Part shown: positions 26,831-35,154 of the stretch, in pieces
Layout of the letters: each line of letters begins with the position of its first letter
Position numbering within the stretch: the first letter of the stretch is position 1
Assembly: GCA_018332375.1 (NCBI GenBank)
Contig: BOPV01000001.1
Location: 434,001-498,000, forward strand
Direction: 5' to 3'
Length of the DNA: 64,000 nt
Source: Roseiterribacter gracilis
GTDB lineage: Bacteria; Pseudomonadota; Alphaproteobacteria; BOG-932; Roseiterribacteraceae
Made by a program: the position numbers and the translations under genes
The notes under the pieces: generated by a model
The model's database searches: none
The model's input: only the letters and a program-made list of their open reading frames with translations
Told to the model about the DNA's origin: nothing

Positions 26831-27534
26831 AACGCGCGTTGGTTACGGGCGGCAGCGGTGCGATCGGCAGTGCGATTTGCCGTGCGCTGGCAGCGGACGG
26901 GCATCACATCTATGTCCACGCCAACCAGTCGCTCGACAAGGCGCAGGCGCTGGCGGCCGAGCTCGGCAATGCGACGGCGGTTGCGTTCGACGTCACCGAT
27001 GGCGATGCTGTCGATGCAGCGTTGCAGACGATCCTCGCCGACGGGCCGATCCAGATCCTGGTCAACAATGCCGGCATTACCGACGACGCCGTGTTGCCGG
27101 GCATGAAGCGCGCGCAATGGACGCGCGTGCTCGACGTGTCGCTGAACGGCTTCTTCAACGTGACGCAGCCCTTGCTGCTGCCGATGATGGCGACGCGCTG
27201 GGGCCGCATCGTCAACGTCACCTCGGTCGCGGGCATCGTCGGCAATCGCGGTCAGGGAAATTACGCCGCCGCCAAAGCGGGGCTGCACGGCGCGACGAAG
27301 ACCTTGGCGATCGAAGTCGCCAGCCGCGGCGTGACCGTCAATGCGGTTGCACCCGGCATCATCGAATCCGACATGACCGACGGTGTGTTCGACAAAGACG
27401 CGATCGGCCGGCTGGTGCCGATGAAACGCGCCGGGAAGCCCGACGAGGTCGCTGCGATGATCCGGTTTCTCACCTCCGACGCAGCCAGCTACGTGTCGGG
27501 GCAGATCATCTCGGTCAACGGAGCGATGGTCTGA
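26827..27534 (+). CDS. ApeQ/FabG-like 3-oxoacyl-ACP reductase
   Basis: The 235-residue short-chain dehydrogenase has the NADP-binding TGGSGAIGS, the NNAG motif and the Ser-Tyr-Lys triad in NVTSVAG and GNYAAAKAG. It would reduce each 3-oxoacyl-ACP to 3-hydroxyacyl-ACP during polyene assembly. Its ATG overlaps the dehydratase stop, and its TGA shares one base with the next ATG. Confidence 0.92.
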   Translation: MKRALVTGGSGAIGSAICRALAADGHHIYVHANQSLDKAQALAAELGNATAVAFDVTDGDAVDAALQTILADGPIQILVNNAGITDDAVLPGMKRAQWTRVLDVSLNGFFNVTQPLLLPMMATRWGRIVNVTSVAGIVGNRGQGNYAAAKAGLHGATKTLAIEVASRGVTVNAVAPGIIESDMTDGVFDKDAIGRLVPMKRAGKPDEVAAMIRFLTSDAASYVSGQIISVNGAMV

Positions 27535-28109
27535 TGCCAAGCATGCTGATCTGGTTGGCGCTGGCCGGCGTGCTGTTGACGCCGGGGCCAACCAATACGC
27601 TGCTGGTTGTCGGCGGTGCGTCGCGCGGCTTCTGGCGCGCGCTGATTTTTTCGCTGGCGGAGATCAGCGGCTATTTGATTTCGATCAGCGTGCTGAACTT
27701 GGCGCTGGGGCCGATCATTGCCGCCAACGCTGAACTCGCTTGGGTCGTGCGCGGTGTTGCCTGCGTCTATCTCTGCTATCTCGCCTGGCGACTGTGGACC
27801 TACGAAACGCGCGTCGAGCAGAATTTGCAGGTGGTCGAGTTCCGCCACGTCTTCGTGACGACGTTGCTGAACCCGAAAGGGCTGATCTTCGCCTTGACGA
27901 TGGTTCCGCCTGGCGAGTTGCCGATGTTTCTCGCCGTCTTCGCCGCGACCGTGCTTCCGATTGCGAGTTTTTGGATCGCGACCGGCGCCGTGCTTGGACG
28001 CAAGGCCGGCGCCAATGCCGGTGCCGCACCGCGCTGGTTTCATCGCGGCTCGGCGGTGGTGCTCGGCTGTTTCGCGACGTTGCTGGTGCTGTTGCCGCTG
28101 CTGCGCTGA
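27534..28109 (+). CDS. LysE-family membrane exporter
   Basis: The 191-residue protein has five or six helices and the LysE motif TPGPTNTLLVVGGASRGF near the start. LysE/RhtB proteins export amino acids or small amphiphiles. It overlaps the ketoreductase stop by one base (TGATG), so it is likely co-transcribed with the pigment genes, though LysE genes are not standard members of aryl polyene clusters. It may export an unrelated solute. It converges on the dehydrogenase gene starting at the very next base. Confidence 0.82.
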   Translation: MPSMLIWLALAGVLLTPGPTNTLLVVGGASRGFWRALIFSLAEISGYLISISVLNLALGPIIAANAELAWVVRGVACVYLCYLAWRLWTYETRVEQNLQVVEFRHVFVTTLLNPKGLIFALTMVPPGELPMFLAVFAATVLPIASFWIATGAVLGRKAGANAGAAPRWFHRGSAVVLGCFATLLVLLPLLR

Positions 28110-29039
28110 TCAGTAGGAACGCGAACGATCGACGGTGCCTTCGACCGTCTCGCCGCGTTCGAATTGCGCCAGCTTGGTCACCATCTGGTCGACCGCTTCG
28201 TCAATCAAGGTGAAAGCCGCCGCGTGCGGCGTGATGCGCAAGGTCGGATTTTCCCACGCCGGATGCGTCGCGGGCAGCGGTTCGATCGGGAACACGTCGA
28301 GCTGTGCGCCGCGCAGATGACCGCTATCGAGCAGATTGAGCAGCGCGTCGAGATCCAGCTGATCGCCGCGCCCGGCATTCACGACATACGCACCGCGCGG
28401 CAACAGCGCCAGGCGTCGCGCATTGAGCAATCCGCGCGTCTCGTCGGTTAACGGCAGGATCGACACCAGTAGATCGGTTTCGCCCAGCAACATGTCGAGC
28501 GCGCCGTGCCAGCGCACGCCGGGCAGGGTCTTTTCGGTGCGGCTCCAACCCGACACGGTGAAGCCGTGCTGCGCTAGGTGCGTCGCGACATAGCCGCCCA
28601 ACGTGCCAAGCCCCAGCACGGTGACGCGCAGGCTTGCGCGCGAACGCGGCGCGCGCGGCTTCCAGGTGAACTCGGCCTGGTCGCGTGCGTACTGATCGAA
28701 GCTGCGCAGCACGGTCAGCGCGGCGTAGAGCGCATAGTCGAACATCTGCTCGGCCATGCCCGCATCGTTGAGGCGGATCAGCGGGACCGTATCGCTGAGA
28801 TCGTCGCGGCCGAGAAACTTCTCGACGCCGGCACCCATCGCAAATACCGCGCGCAGGTTTTTCAGCGACGCGAACCGGCCCGGCGCGGTTTCCCACGTCG
28901 CGATCCAATGCACGTCGTCAGGGTTGGCGACGTCGTCCAACGCTTCAACGCGCAACTCGGGCGCGCGCTTGCGGAAGGCGTCGACCCATTTCTCGGTCTT
29001 GTTGGTCGCAGCGACGGCGAAGATTGACGATGTATCCAA
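28110..29039 (-). CDS. D-2-hydroxyacid dehydrogenase, glyoxylate/hydroxypyruvate reductase A-like
   Basis: The 309-residue enzyme matches GhrA in length and motifs: NAD(P)-binding GLGTLGGYVA, the catalytic Arg in ILPLTDETRGLL/VNAGRG, Glu in LDVFPIEPLP, and His in NPTLRITPHAAA. It would reduce glyoxylate or hydroxypyruvate. The frame is open for 197 codons further upstream through a repeat, so the real start must be inside; I take TTG 29039, preceded by AGAGGAA. Its stop abuts the LysE gene stop with no gap. Confidence 0.86.
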   Translation of the reverse strand: MDTSSIFAVAATNKTEKWVDAFRKRAPELRVEALDDVANPDDVHWIATWETAPGRFASLKNLRAVFAMGAGVEKFLGRDDLSDTVPLIRLNDAGMAEQMFDYALYAALTVLRSFDQYARDQAEFTWKPRAPRSRASLRVTVLGLGTLGGYVATHLAQHGFTVSGWSRTEKTLPGVRWHGALDMLLGETDLLVSILPLTDETRGLLNARRLALLPRGAYVVNAGRGDQLDLDALLNLLDSGHLRGAQLDVFPIEPLPATHPAWENPTLRITPHAAAFTLIDEAVDQMVTKLAQFERGETVEGTVDRSRSY

Positions 29040-29057
29040 CAGCCGTTCCTCTAAATC

Positions 29058-29150
29058 GTCACCCCGGCGAAGGCCGGGGCCCACCGGCGGGGCAGTACGA
29101 GGCGGTTTCGTATCGCTCGTACCATGGACCCCGGCCTTCGCCGGGGTGAC
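29058..29150. repeat. paired-hairpin dispersed repeat, copy 3
   Basis: Hairpin one is CCCCGGC-GAAG-GCCGGGG (29062-29068 with 29073-29079), hairpin two CCCCGGC-CTTC-GCCGGGG (29129-29135 with 29140-29146). The outer bases GTCA (29058-29061) and TGAC (29147-29150) make the whole element a 93-bp inverted repeat. It fills the gap between the 646-residue protein gene and the hydroxyacid dehydrogenase gene and shares design with the copies at 5170 and 6788. Confidence 0.82.
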
Positions 29151-29158
29151 GCGTTGCG

Positions 29159-31099
29159 TCAAAAGCCGAACATATGGTCGAGCGAGAAGCCGCTGGCGTC
29201 GTTGATCAGCCCGTGAAAGCCGAACAAGCGGCAGGTCACGTCGCGTACCTGGACGTAGCCATGTTCGCCCGCGCGCGCCAACTCGTCTGCGGTGAAGGTC
29301 GAGCGCACGCGGAAATGATGGCTGCCGCCGCATGCGATCTTGATGTCGCGCGACGCGATCTGTTTCGCCTGGCCGTCGAACAGGTTCAGCGACGTGGTCG
29401 ATTCCGGATGCCAGGTCTTGGACGCCGGATAGATCAAATGGCACATCGTGTCGGCGCGCGAGCCGCCGATGCGCAGGAACAGGCGCGTGGTCAGGCCGGG
29501 CGGTGCGCCGGTGTAGGACTGCGGCTCGTCGCGATAGGTGACGGCGATGTTGTAGATGTGGCTGCCGAAGCTGGTCTCCGCCGCTGCACCATCTTTGCCA
29601 CGGCGATAGCGCGCGATTGCGTGCAGCCACCCATCACCGCCGCCGCCATCGCGAAAATCGTAGCGCAGCTCGGCATGGCCGTAGCCGCCGAGCTTCTCCA
29701 TCGAACCGTTCAGCACGTCACCGATCGCGACTGCGAGACTGTCGGCGCGATCGAGCTTGCCGAGAAACGTCTCGGCGACTTTGGTGCCGTCGGCCGCGAA
29801 GATGTCGAGCGCAAGCGGCAGGTCGCTTTGTCCGCGCGCCATCGGCGTCGGCAGAATCTCGGTGGTGAAATCGGCGTGCGGCAAAATCGGAAAAGGCAGC
29901 AGGAAGCCGCGTCCCAGTTGCGGCAGCTTCGGCAGATTGGCGTCGGGTTCGAGATCGACACGCTCGACATTGGCGTGCGCGATGCGGGTCCGCCCCTTCG
30001 AACCATTTTGGCCATTGTAGTCGATCGTGTAGCGCGGCCGCACGAAATGCCGACCGGCATGGACTTCGATCTGGTCCGGCCATTTCAAGTTCGGCAGCAA
30101 GCTCGCAACGTCGATCGCTTCGCAGGCGAAGGGCGCGATTTCTTGGTTGTGCCAGGCGACGTCGTTCGATCCCATGCGCGCGAAGCCGATGCCGCCGGCC
30201 GGGATCGAAACCGGATGCGAGTTCTGCACCCACAGGCGCACGCGTTCGCCGGGCGCGGGCGCGGGCAGGCCGGCATAGTAATCGGCGGGCCAGGCATTGG
30301 CGTCGTGCGTCGCTGACAGATCGGTGCCGGCGCTGTTGTAGGTGTCGACCGCATATTTGACGACGCCGTGGCCTTTGATGCGCACGGCGTGAATGAACAG
30401 CGAGCCTTCGAATGCGCCGAGACCGAAGCGCTTGCGGATCTCGGCGCTGTCGAGTGTCCAGCATGCGTGCGGGCCGGGCAGGCTTTCATTCCAGGTCGCG
30501 AGTTCTTTGCCGCTCTTGTCGTAGAGGCGGCACCACAGCGACGGATCGGTCGCGCCGTAGCCGGACCAGTAATTCGACCCGACGATGCGCGTGTGCAGAT
30601 CGTTGTCTTCAAGCAGCAGCGCAAAATTGGTCGCGAAGTTGGTCGGGTCGAGATAGCGCTGCGGGTTCGACAGCATCTCCGCCGGCAGCTTGATCGCGTC
30701 GAAGTCGATCAAGGTCGCGCCTTGCGGCAGCAAGTGACGGATCTGCTGGACGTGACGCGCGCCGTCGAACGAGGCGAGCAGAATCGTCCTCACACCGCTG
30801 TCGGCGATCGTATCGATCGGTTGCGCTGCTGCACCGCGGAAAGAACGGCCCAGCTCTTCAAGCCGCTGCACGTAGAAGCCGGCCGGCTGTACCTTGGCCA
30901 GTGGATAAAGCGCTTCGAACGACTCCAGATGTCCGTCCGGATCGTAGAAGGCGACCGGACCAGCCGCTTCCAGCCGCGCCAGCAAGGCAGCAGCCAGGGG
31001 TGCGACGAGGGGATGGCCGAGCGCCTTGAACAGCGTTTCACCGCCGAATTTCAACGGCGCGGCCTTGTCATGGGTGAAGGTGCGGATCGCGAGTGACAT
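29159..31099 (-). CDS. large conserved-looking protein of unknown function (646 residues)
   Basis: I do not recognise the family. The protein has no signal peptide or membrane helix. Residues 1-150 look like an alpha/beta domain (KALGHPLVAPLAAALLARL, then VRTILLASFDGARHVQQIRHLLP), after which the segment YLDPTNFATNFALLLED leads into a long beta-rich region with many Trp, Tyr and His residues, such as NSHPVSIPAGGIGF and HIYNIAVTYRDEPQSY. The beta-rich part could be a carbohydrate- or ligand-binding fold. The start ATG 31099 is followed by MSLAIRTF. It is transcribed alone, leftwards, with a repeat at its 3' end. Confidence 0.72.
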   Translation of the reverse strand: MSLAIRTFTHDKAAPLKFGGETLFKALGHPLVAPLAAALLARLEAAGPVAFYDPDGHLESFEALYPLAKVQPAGFYVQRLEELGRSFRGAAAQPIDTIADSGVRTILLASFDGARHVQQIRHLLPQGATLIDFDAIKLPAEMLSNPQRYLDPTNFATNFALLLEDNDLHTRIVGSNYWSGYGATDPSLWCRLYDKSGKELATWNESLPGPHACWTLDSAEIRKRFGLGAFEGSLFIHAVRIKGHGVVKYAVDTYNSAGTDLSATHDANAWPADYYAGLPAPAPGERVRLWVQNSHPVSIPAGGIGFARMGSNDVAWHNQEIAPFACEAIDVASLLPNLKWPDQIEVHAGRHFVRPRYTIDYNGQNGSKGRTRIAHANVERVDLEPDANLPKLPQLGRGFLLPFPILPHADFTTEILPTPMARGQSDLPLALDIFAADGTKVAETFLGKLDRADSLAVAIGDVLNGSMEKLGGYGHAELRYDFRDGGGGDGWLHAIARYRRGKDGAAAETSFGSHIYNIAVTYRDEPQSYTGAPPGLTTRLFLRIGGSRADTMCHLIYPASKTWHPESTTSLNLFDGQAKQIASRDIKIACGGSHHFRVRSTFTADELARAGEHGYVQVRDVTCRLFGFHGLINDASGFSLDHMFGF

Positions 31100-31196
31100 G
31101 GTCCGACTATATAGGGCGGTCGTGGGGAAAAGAGCTGGCGTTCAAAACGCCGCGGCATTACCGAAGCGTAAAGCTTTTGATTGTGAATCTCGACCC

Positions 31197-32228
31197 ATGA
31201 CGTTTCGCATCCTGGCGCTCTCTGGCGGTGGGTATTTGGGTCTCTACTCGGCCCACGTGCTGACGCGCCTTGAAGCGACGATCGGTCGGCCGATCGCACG
31301 CAGCTTCGACATGATCTGCGGCACATCGATCGGCGCCATCACGGCGCTGGCCCTGTCCCTGGAAGTGCCGGCAGCCGAAATCGAACACGCATTCATCTCG
31401 CACGGCCCGAACATCTTTCCGCAGATCGGCGGACGCTTCCGCAGCATCAAGCGCGGCTATGCGTTCGGCCGGTCGCTGTTCAAACCGAAATATAGCGACG
31501 GTCCGCTGCGCACCGCGATCGAGTCGCTGGTCAGCAAAGACCACACGCTTGCGGATTCAAAATACCGGCTGGTCCTGCCGGTCGTGAACATGACCTCGGG
31601 CCAGGTCGAAGTGTTCAAAACACCGCATCTGGCGACCTGGACGCATCACGCGCCGTTGAAAATGGTCGATGTCGGATTGGCGGCAGCAGCGGCGCCGACC
31701 TTCTTCCCGTTGGCCGAGGTGCGCGACAGTCTCTATGTCGACGGCGCCGTCTATGCCAACGCGCCCGATCTCGTCGGCGTGCACGAAGCGCAATATTACC
31801 TGCAGCAGCCGCTCGACGACATTGAAGTCCTGTCGATCGGCACGACCACCGCCGCATTCTCGATGCCGCATCGTTGGGGCCGCGAATACGGCGCCTTCCG
31901 CTGGCTCAAAGGCGGCCGCGTCTTCTCGACCATCATGGCGGCGCAGCAGCAGTTGTTGATGGTGTTCCTGCGCCATCATCTGGGCGACCGGTTCGTCCGC
32001 ATCGACTCCATTCAGGCGCCGGGCGTGCAAGCGGATCTCGCCTTTGACGGCGCCACCGAACATTGCACCAAGACGATCAAAGGTCTGGGCGACCATGCCT
32101 TCGAAGAGGCGCTGAAGCGCCGGCAGGTCCGGGACATCCTGGCCGCCGAAGCGCCGCCGCCGGTCTTCTATCCCCAGGGGATGCCTGGCCTGGTCATGCC
32201 CAGCACGCCATTGACGTTGGTCCGCTAA
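31197..32228 (+). CDS. patatin-like phospholipase (CapV-like)
   Basis: The 343-residue protein has the patatin hydrolase layout: the oxyanion-hole loop LSGGGYLGLYSA at residues 8-19, nucleophile Ser44 in GTSIGA, and Asp182 in VDGAVYANAP forming the Ser-Asp dyad. It should hydrolyse lipid acyl esters. The sequence looks closer to CapV-type patatins than to secreted ExoU-type ones, but there is no CD-NTase or other CBASS gene beside it. It has no signal peptide. The ATG at 31197 is 97 bp from the divergent gene at 31099. Confidence 0.88.
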   Translation: MTFRILALSGGGYLGLYSAHVLTRLEATIGRPIARSFDMICGTSIGAITALALSLEVPAAEIEHAFISHGPNIFPQIGGRFRSIKRGYAFGRSLFKPKYSDGPLRTAIESLVSKDHTLADSKYRLVLPVVNMTSGQVEVFKTPHLATWTHHAPLKMVDVGLAAAAAPTFFPLAEVRDSLYVDGAVYANAPDLVGVHEAQYYLQQPLDDIEVLSIGTTTAAFSMPHRWGREYGAFRWLKGGRVFSTIMAAQQQLLMVFLRHHLGDRFVRIDSIQAPGVQADLAFDGATEHCTKTIKGLGDHAFEEALKRRQVRDILAAEAPPPVFYPQGMPGLVMPSTPLTLVR

Positions 32229-32371
32229 TTCCGCGGTAATCGGACCCGCAGCCAGGCGTTCTCACCCGAATGCCCCGGGATTGGCTGGTTTGGGTCCGCC
32301 GAACTTCTTTCGCGCTCGCGAACTTTACGGTAAACCTTCGGTTAATTTCCTGCCCTTGAGAGAGGTCCCGC

Positions 32372-34570
32372 TTGATCGCGCCCGTTCGCGACATGGGTGA
32401 TGCGCTGGTGTCCCCGCCGGCCATTACGCTCGACCAGATGCAGGCGATCTTCGCCAGTCTGCGGGACGGGCTGATCGTGTGCGACGCGACCGGTCGGATC
32501 GTTGCGTTCAATCAAGCGGCGATGGAGCTGCACGATCTCGACGCGGTCGAGATCGGCGTCTCGATCAACCAATATGATTCCTGGTTCGACGTCGAAACGC
32601 CCGACGGACGTCCGTTGCCGCGCAACGAATGGCCGATGGTGCGTGTGCTGCGCGGCGAAAGTTTCGTCGATCTCGAAGTTGGCATTCGCGCGCGCGAGAG
32701 CGGACGGCGCGTCATCGGTTCGTATAACGGCGTACCTGTTGCGGGTCCCGACGGAACTTTGGCGTTCGGCGTGTTGACGGTGCGCGAAGCAACCGCGCGG
32801 CGCGCGACGCAAAAAGCCTTGCGCGACAGCGCCCAGCATTATCGCGAGCTGGCTGCCGCAATTCCGCATTTCGTGTGGATGGCCGATGCGCAAGGCCGCT
32901 GGTATTTCGTCAACGATCTGTGGGTCGAACGCGTTGGCTTGGATCCGCGCCAGTCGGCTGGTGAAGGCTGGTTGAACGCGGTGCATCCCGAGGACCGCGC
33001 GCCGTTGCTGTCGACCTGGACGCAGGCGCGCGCGTCGGGCGGCATTCTCGACGGTGAAGCGCGCGTGCGCATGGTGGAAGGCGATTGGCGTTGGCACATG
33101 TTGCGCGGCGTGCCGTTGCGCGACGCGCAGAATCGCATCGTGCGTTGGATTGGTACCTGCACCGATATCGACGATCAGCGTCGCACCGACGAAGCACTCC
33201 GCCGCAGCGAAGCGCGCTTCCGCACCGCACTGCGCGACAGTCCGATCTGCGTCTATCAGACCGATCGCGATCTTCGTTACACGTGGCTGTACAATCCGTT
33301 GTTCGACGGCGTGTCGGTGGCGCGCGCGATCGGCCGCACCGACATCGACATTCTGGGCAAAGACGCAGGCCAGGAGCTGCACGATTTCAAGCAGCGCGTT
33401 CTGACCAGCGAAGCAGGCGCCTCGACCGAAATCGTCGTGCCGTTCGCGTCGGGCGCACGCAGCCTGCTGATCAACGCCGAGCCGTTGCGCGACGAATATG
33501 ACCGCGTCGTCGGCTTGACGGCCGCCATGCTGGACACGACGCAGCATCGCGAAGCCGAACGCACCATCCGCGAAAGCGCCGAACGTCTGCGCCTGGTGTT
33601 CCAAGCCACCAACGACGCGGTGTGGGACTGGGATATCGGCACCGGTCATGTCGTGTGGAACGAAGCGATTTCGACGTTGTTCGGCTGGCCCGCCGATGAA
33701 TTCGAAGCGACGCGCAGCTGGTGGGTTGCGCGCCTGCACGAAGAAGATCGCGACCGTGTTCTGGCCTCGATCGATCGTGCGCTGGCCGAACGCGACGGCG
33801 ACGGACGCTGGACCGCCGAATATCGCTTCGCACGCCATGACGGCACCCATGCCGAAATTCTCGATCGCGGCTACGTCGTGCGCGGCCAGGACGGAACGCC
33901 GGCGCGCATGATCGGCGCGATGCTGGATGTGACGCAGCGCAAGCGCGCCGAGCAACACCAGGCGCTGTTGCTGGCCGAACTGAATCACCGTGTGAAGAAC
34001 ACGCTGGCGACGGTGCAGTCGATCGCGTCGCAGACCTTGCGCCGCAAAGGCACGCTGGAAGAATTCGCTGAGACGTTCAATGGGCGCCTGCGTTCGCTGG
34101 CGGCCGCGCACAGCCTGCTGACGCGCGGCAACTGGGAAGGTGCGGAGCTGCGCGACATCGTTGCGATGGCGCTGAAACCCTATCGCCAAGCCGAAAACGT
34201 GGTGATCGAAGGACCCGATGCGGCGCTGGGGCCGAACATCGCGCTGACCTTTTCGATGGTGCTGCACGAATTGTCGACCAACGCCGCCAAATACGGCGCG
34301 CTGTCGACGCCGGGCGGCCGCGTCGAGGTTCGGTGGGCGAGCGAAGTCACCGACGGTTCGACCGATCTCGTTCTGCGTTGGCACGAATATGACGGACCTG
34401 CGGTCACCGAGCCGAGCGAGCAGGGCTTCGGCAGCTATCTGATCCGCAACATCATCGGCTATCAGCTGAAAGGCCGTTCCGAGCTGCTTTACGCACCGAC
34501 CGGCGTGACCTGCACGATCAGCCTGCCGTGGCCCAAGCTGGGCACGCACGAGCCGGAAGGCGCGGTCTAA
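32372..34570 (+). CDS. multi-PAS HWE-family sensor histidine kinase
   Basis: The 732-residue cytoplasmic kinase has no membrane helices. Four PAS-like domains occupy roughly residues 20-530 (for example HFVWMADAQGRWYFVNDLW and VWDWDIGTGHVVWNEAI). The HWE kinase core follows: phosphoacceptor His539 in ELNHRVKNTLATVQSIA, ATP-binding N-box ELSTNAAKYGAL and the WHE motif that names the family. Several PAS domains could bind flavin or haem, so light or redox is a possible input. TTG 32372 follows GAGAGAGG; ATG 32393 is an alternative. The receiver gene converges 6 bp downstream. Confidence 0.9.
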   Translation: MIAPVRDMGDALVSPPAITLDQMQAIFASLRDGLIVCDATGRIVAFNQAAMELHDLDAVEIGVSINQYDSWFDVETPDGRPLPRNEWPMVRVLRGESFVDLEVGIRARESGRRVIGSYNGVPVAGPDGTLAFGVLTVREATARRATQKALRDSAQHYRELAAAIPHFVWMADAQGRWYFVNDLWVERVGLDPRQSAGEGWLNAVHPEDRAPLLSTWTQARASGGILDGEARVRMVEGDWRWHMLRGVPLRDAQNRIVRWIGTCTDIDDQRRTDEALRRSEARFRTALRDSPICVYQTDRDLRYTWLYNPLFDGVSVARAIGRTDIDILGKDAGQELHDFKQRVLTSEAGASTEIVVPFASGARSLLINAEPLRDEYDRVVGLTAAMLDTTQHREAERTIRESAERLRLVFQATNDAVWDWDIGTGHVVWNEAISTLFGWPADEFEATRSWWVARLHEEDRDRVLASIDRALAERDGDGRWTAEYRFARHDGTHAEILDRGYVVRGQDGTPARMIGAMLDVTQRKRAEQHQALLLAELNHRVKNTLATVQSIASQTLRRKGTLEEFAETFNGRLRSLAAAHSLLTRGNWEGAELRDIVAMALKPYRQAENVVIEGPDAALGPNIALTFSMVLHELSTNAAKYGALSTPGGRVEVRWASEVTDGSTDLVLRWHEYDGPAVTEPSEQGFGSYLIRNIIGYQLKGRSELLYAPTGVTCTISLPWPKLGTHEPEGAV

Positions 34571-34576
34571 GAAGCT

Positions 34577-35005
34577 TTACGCGACGCTCGCTTCGGCGCG
34601 GTTCATCGCGGCGGCGAGCGTGTCGACGCCGTACGGTTTCTCGATGCGCGGCGCGTCGCGCAGATGTTCGGGAAAGCGGCTCATATCGTCATAGCCCGAC
34701 GACAAAACGTAGGGCACGCCGCGTTGGCGCAGCGTTTCGACGAGCGGAAAAATGAAGGCGCCTTCGAGATTGATGTCGAGCACGGCGAGGTCGAAACCGC
34801 CGCGCGTCACCGCACGATCGGCATCTTCGAGCGATCCAAACGGCCCGATCACGTCATGCCCAAGCTCCTCGAGCATGGAGGCGATTTCGAGGGCGATGAG
34901 TTGTTGGTCTTCTACGACAAGAACGCGCACGGACTCTTCATCGCTCGAACGCGGCAATGGTTCAAGCCAGCGCAAAAAATTGTTCGGATTGGGCAAGAAG
35001 CTCAC
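34577..35005 (-). CDS. single-domain response regulator
   Basis: The 142-residue protein is one receiver domain after a short N-terminal tail: acidic pocket in VLVVEDQQ, phosphoacceptor Asp in DLAVLDINLEG, and the conserved Ser/Thr and Lys in PYVLSSGY and RIEKPYG. No output domain. Such receivers are common partners of HWE kinases, and the kinase gene lies directly opposite, converging. The start is uncertain: GTG 35005 has a weak ribosome site, and a later in-frame GTG near the VRVLVVED strand is possible. Confidence 0.86.
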   Translation of the reverse strand: MSFLPNPNNFLRWLEPLPRSSDEESVRVLVVEDQQLIALEIASMLEELGHDVIGPFGSLEDADRAVTRGGFDLAVLDINLEGAFIFPLVETLRQRGVPYVLSSGYDDMSRFPEHLRDAPRIEKPYGVDTLAAAMNRAEASVA

Positions 35006-35154
35006 GCATGCCGTTTGCGTCCATGACTAAAGTTGCACATGTCTAAACTGGAATAGGCAGCGCCGATCGCGGCAACCGGGCCGGGCCATCGCGGGGGTCG
35101 GGACGGCCAGCGGGTAGATTGACGTGACGCGCCCGGACCGGGCAGGTGACCTTC

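Noticed and set aside
32342..34549. Long open frame opposite the HWE kinase gene
   Set aside because: It is a mirror of the GC-rich codon use of the kinase gene, has arginine/histidine/glutamine-rich low-complexity translation and no domain; the kinase on the other strand has full motifs.
31197..34570. Possible CBASS defence island (patatin with neighbours)
   Set aside because: No CD-NTase, HORMA, TRIP13 or E1/E2-like gene is adjacent; the neighbours are a two-component kinase and an unknown protein.
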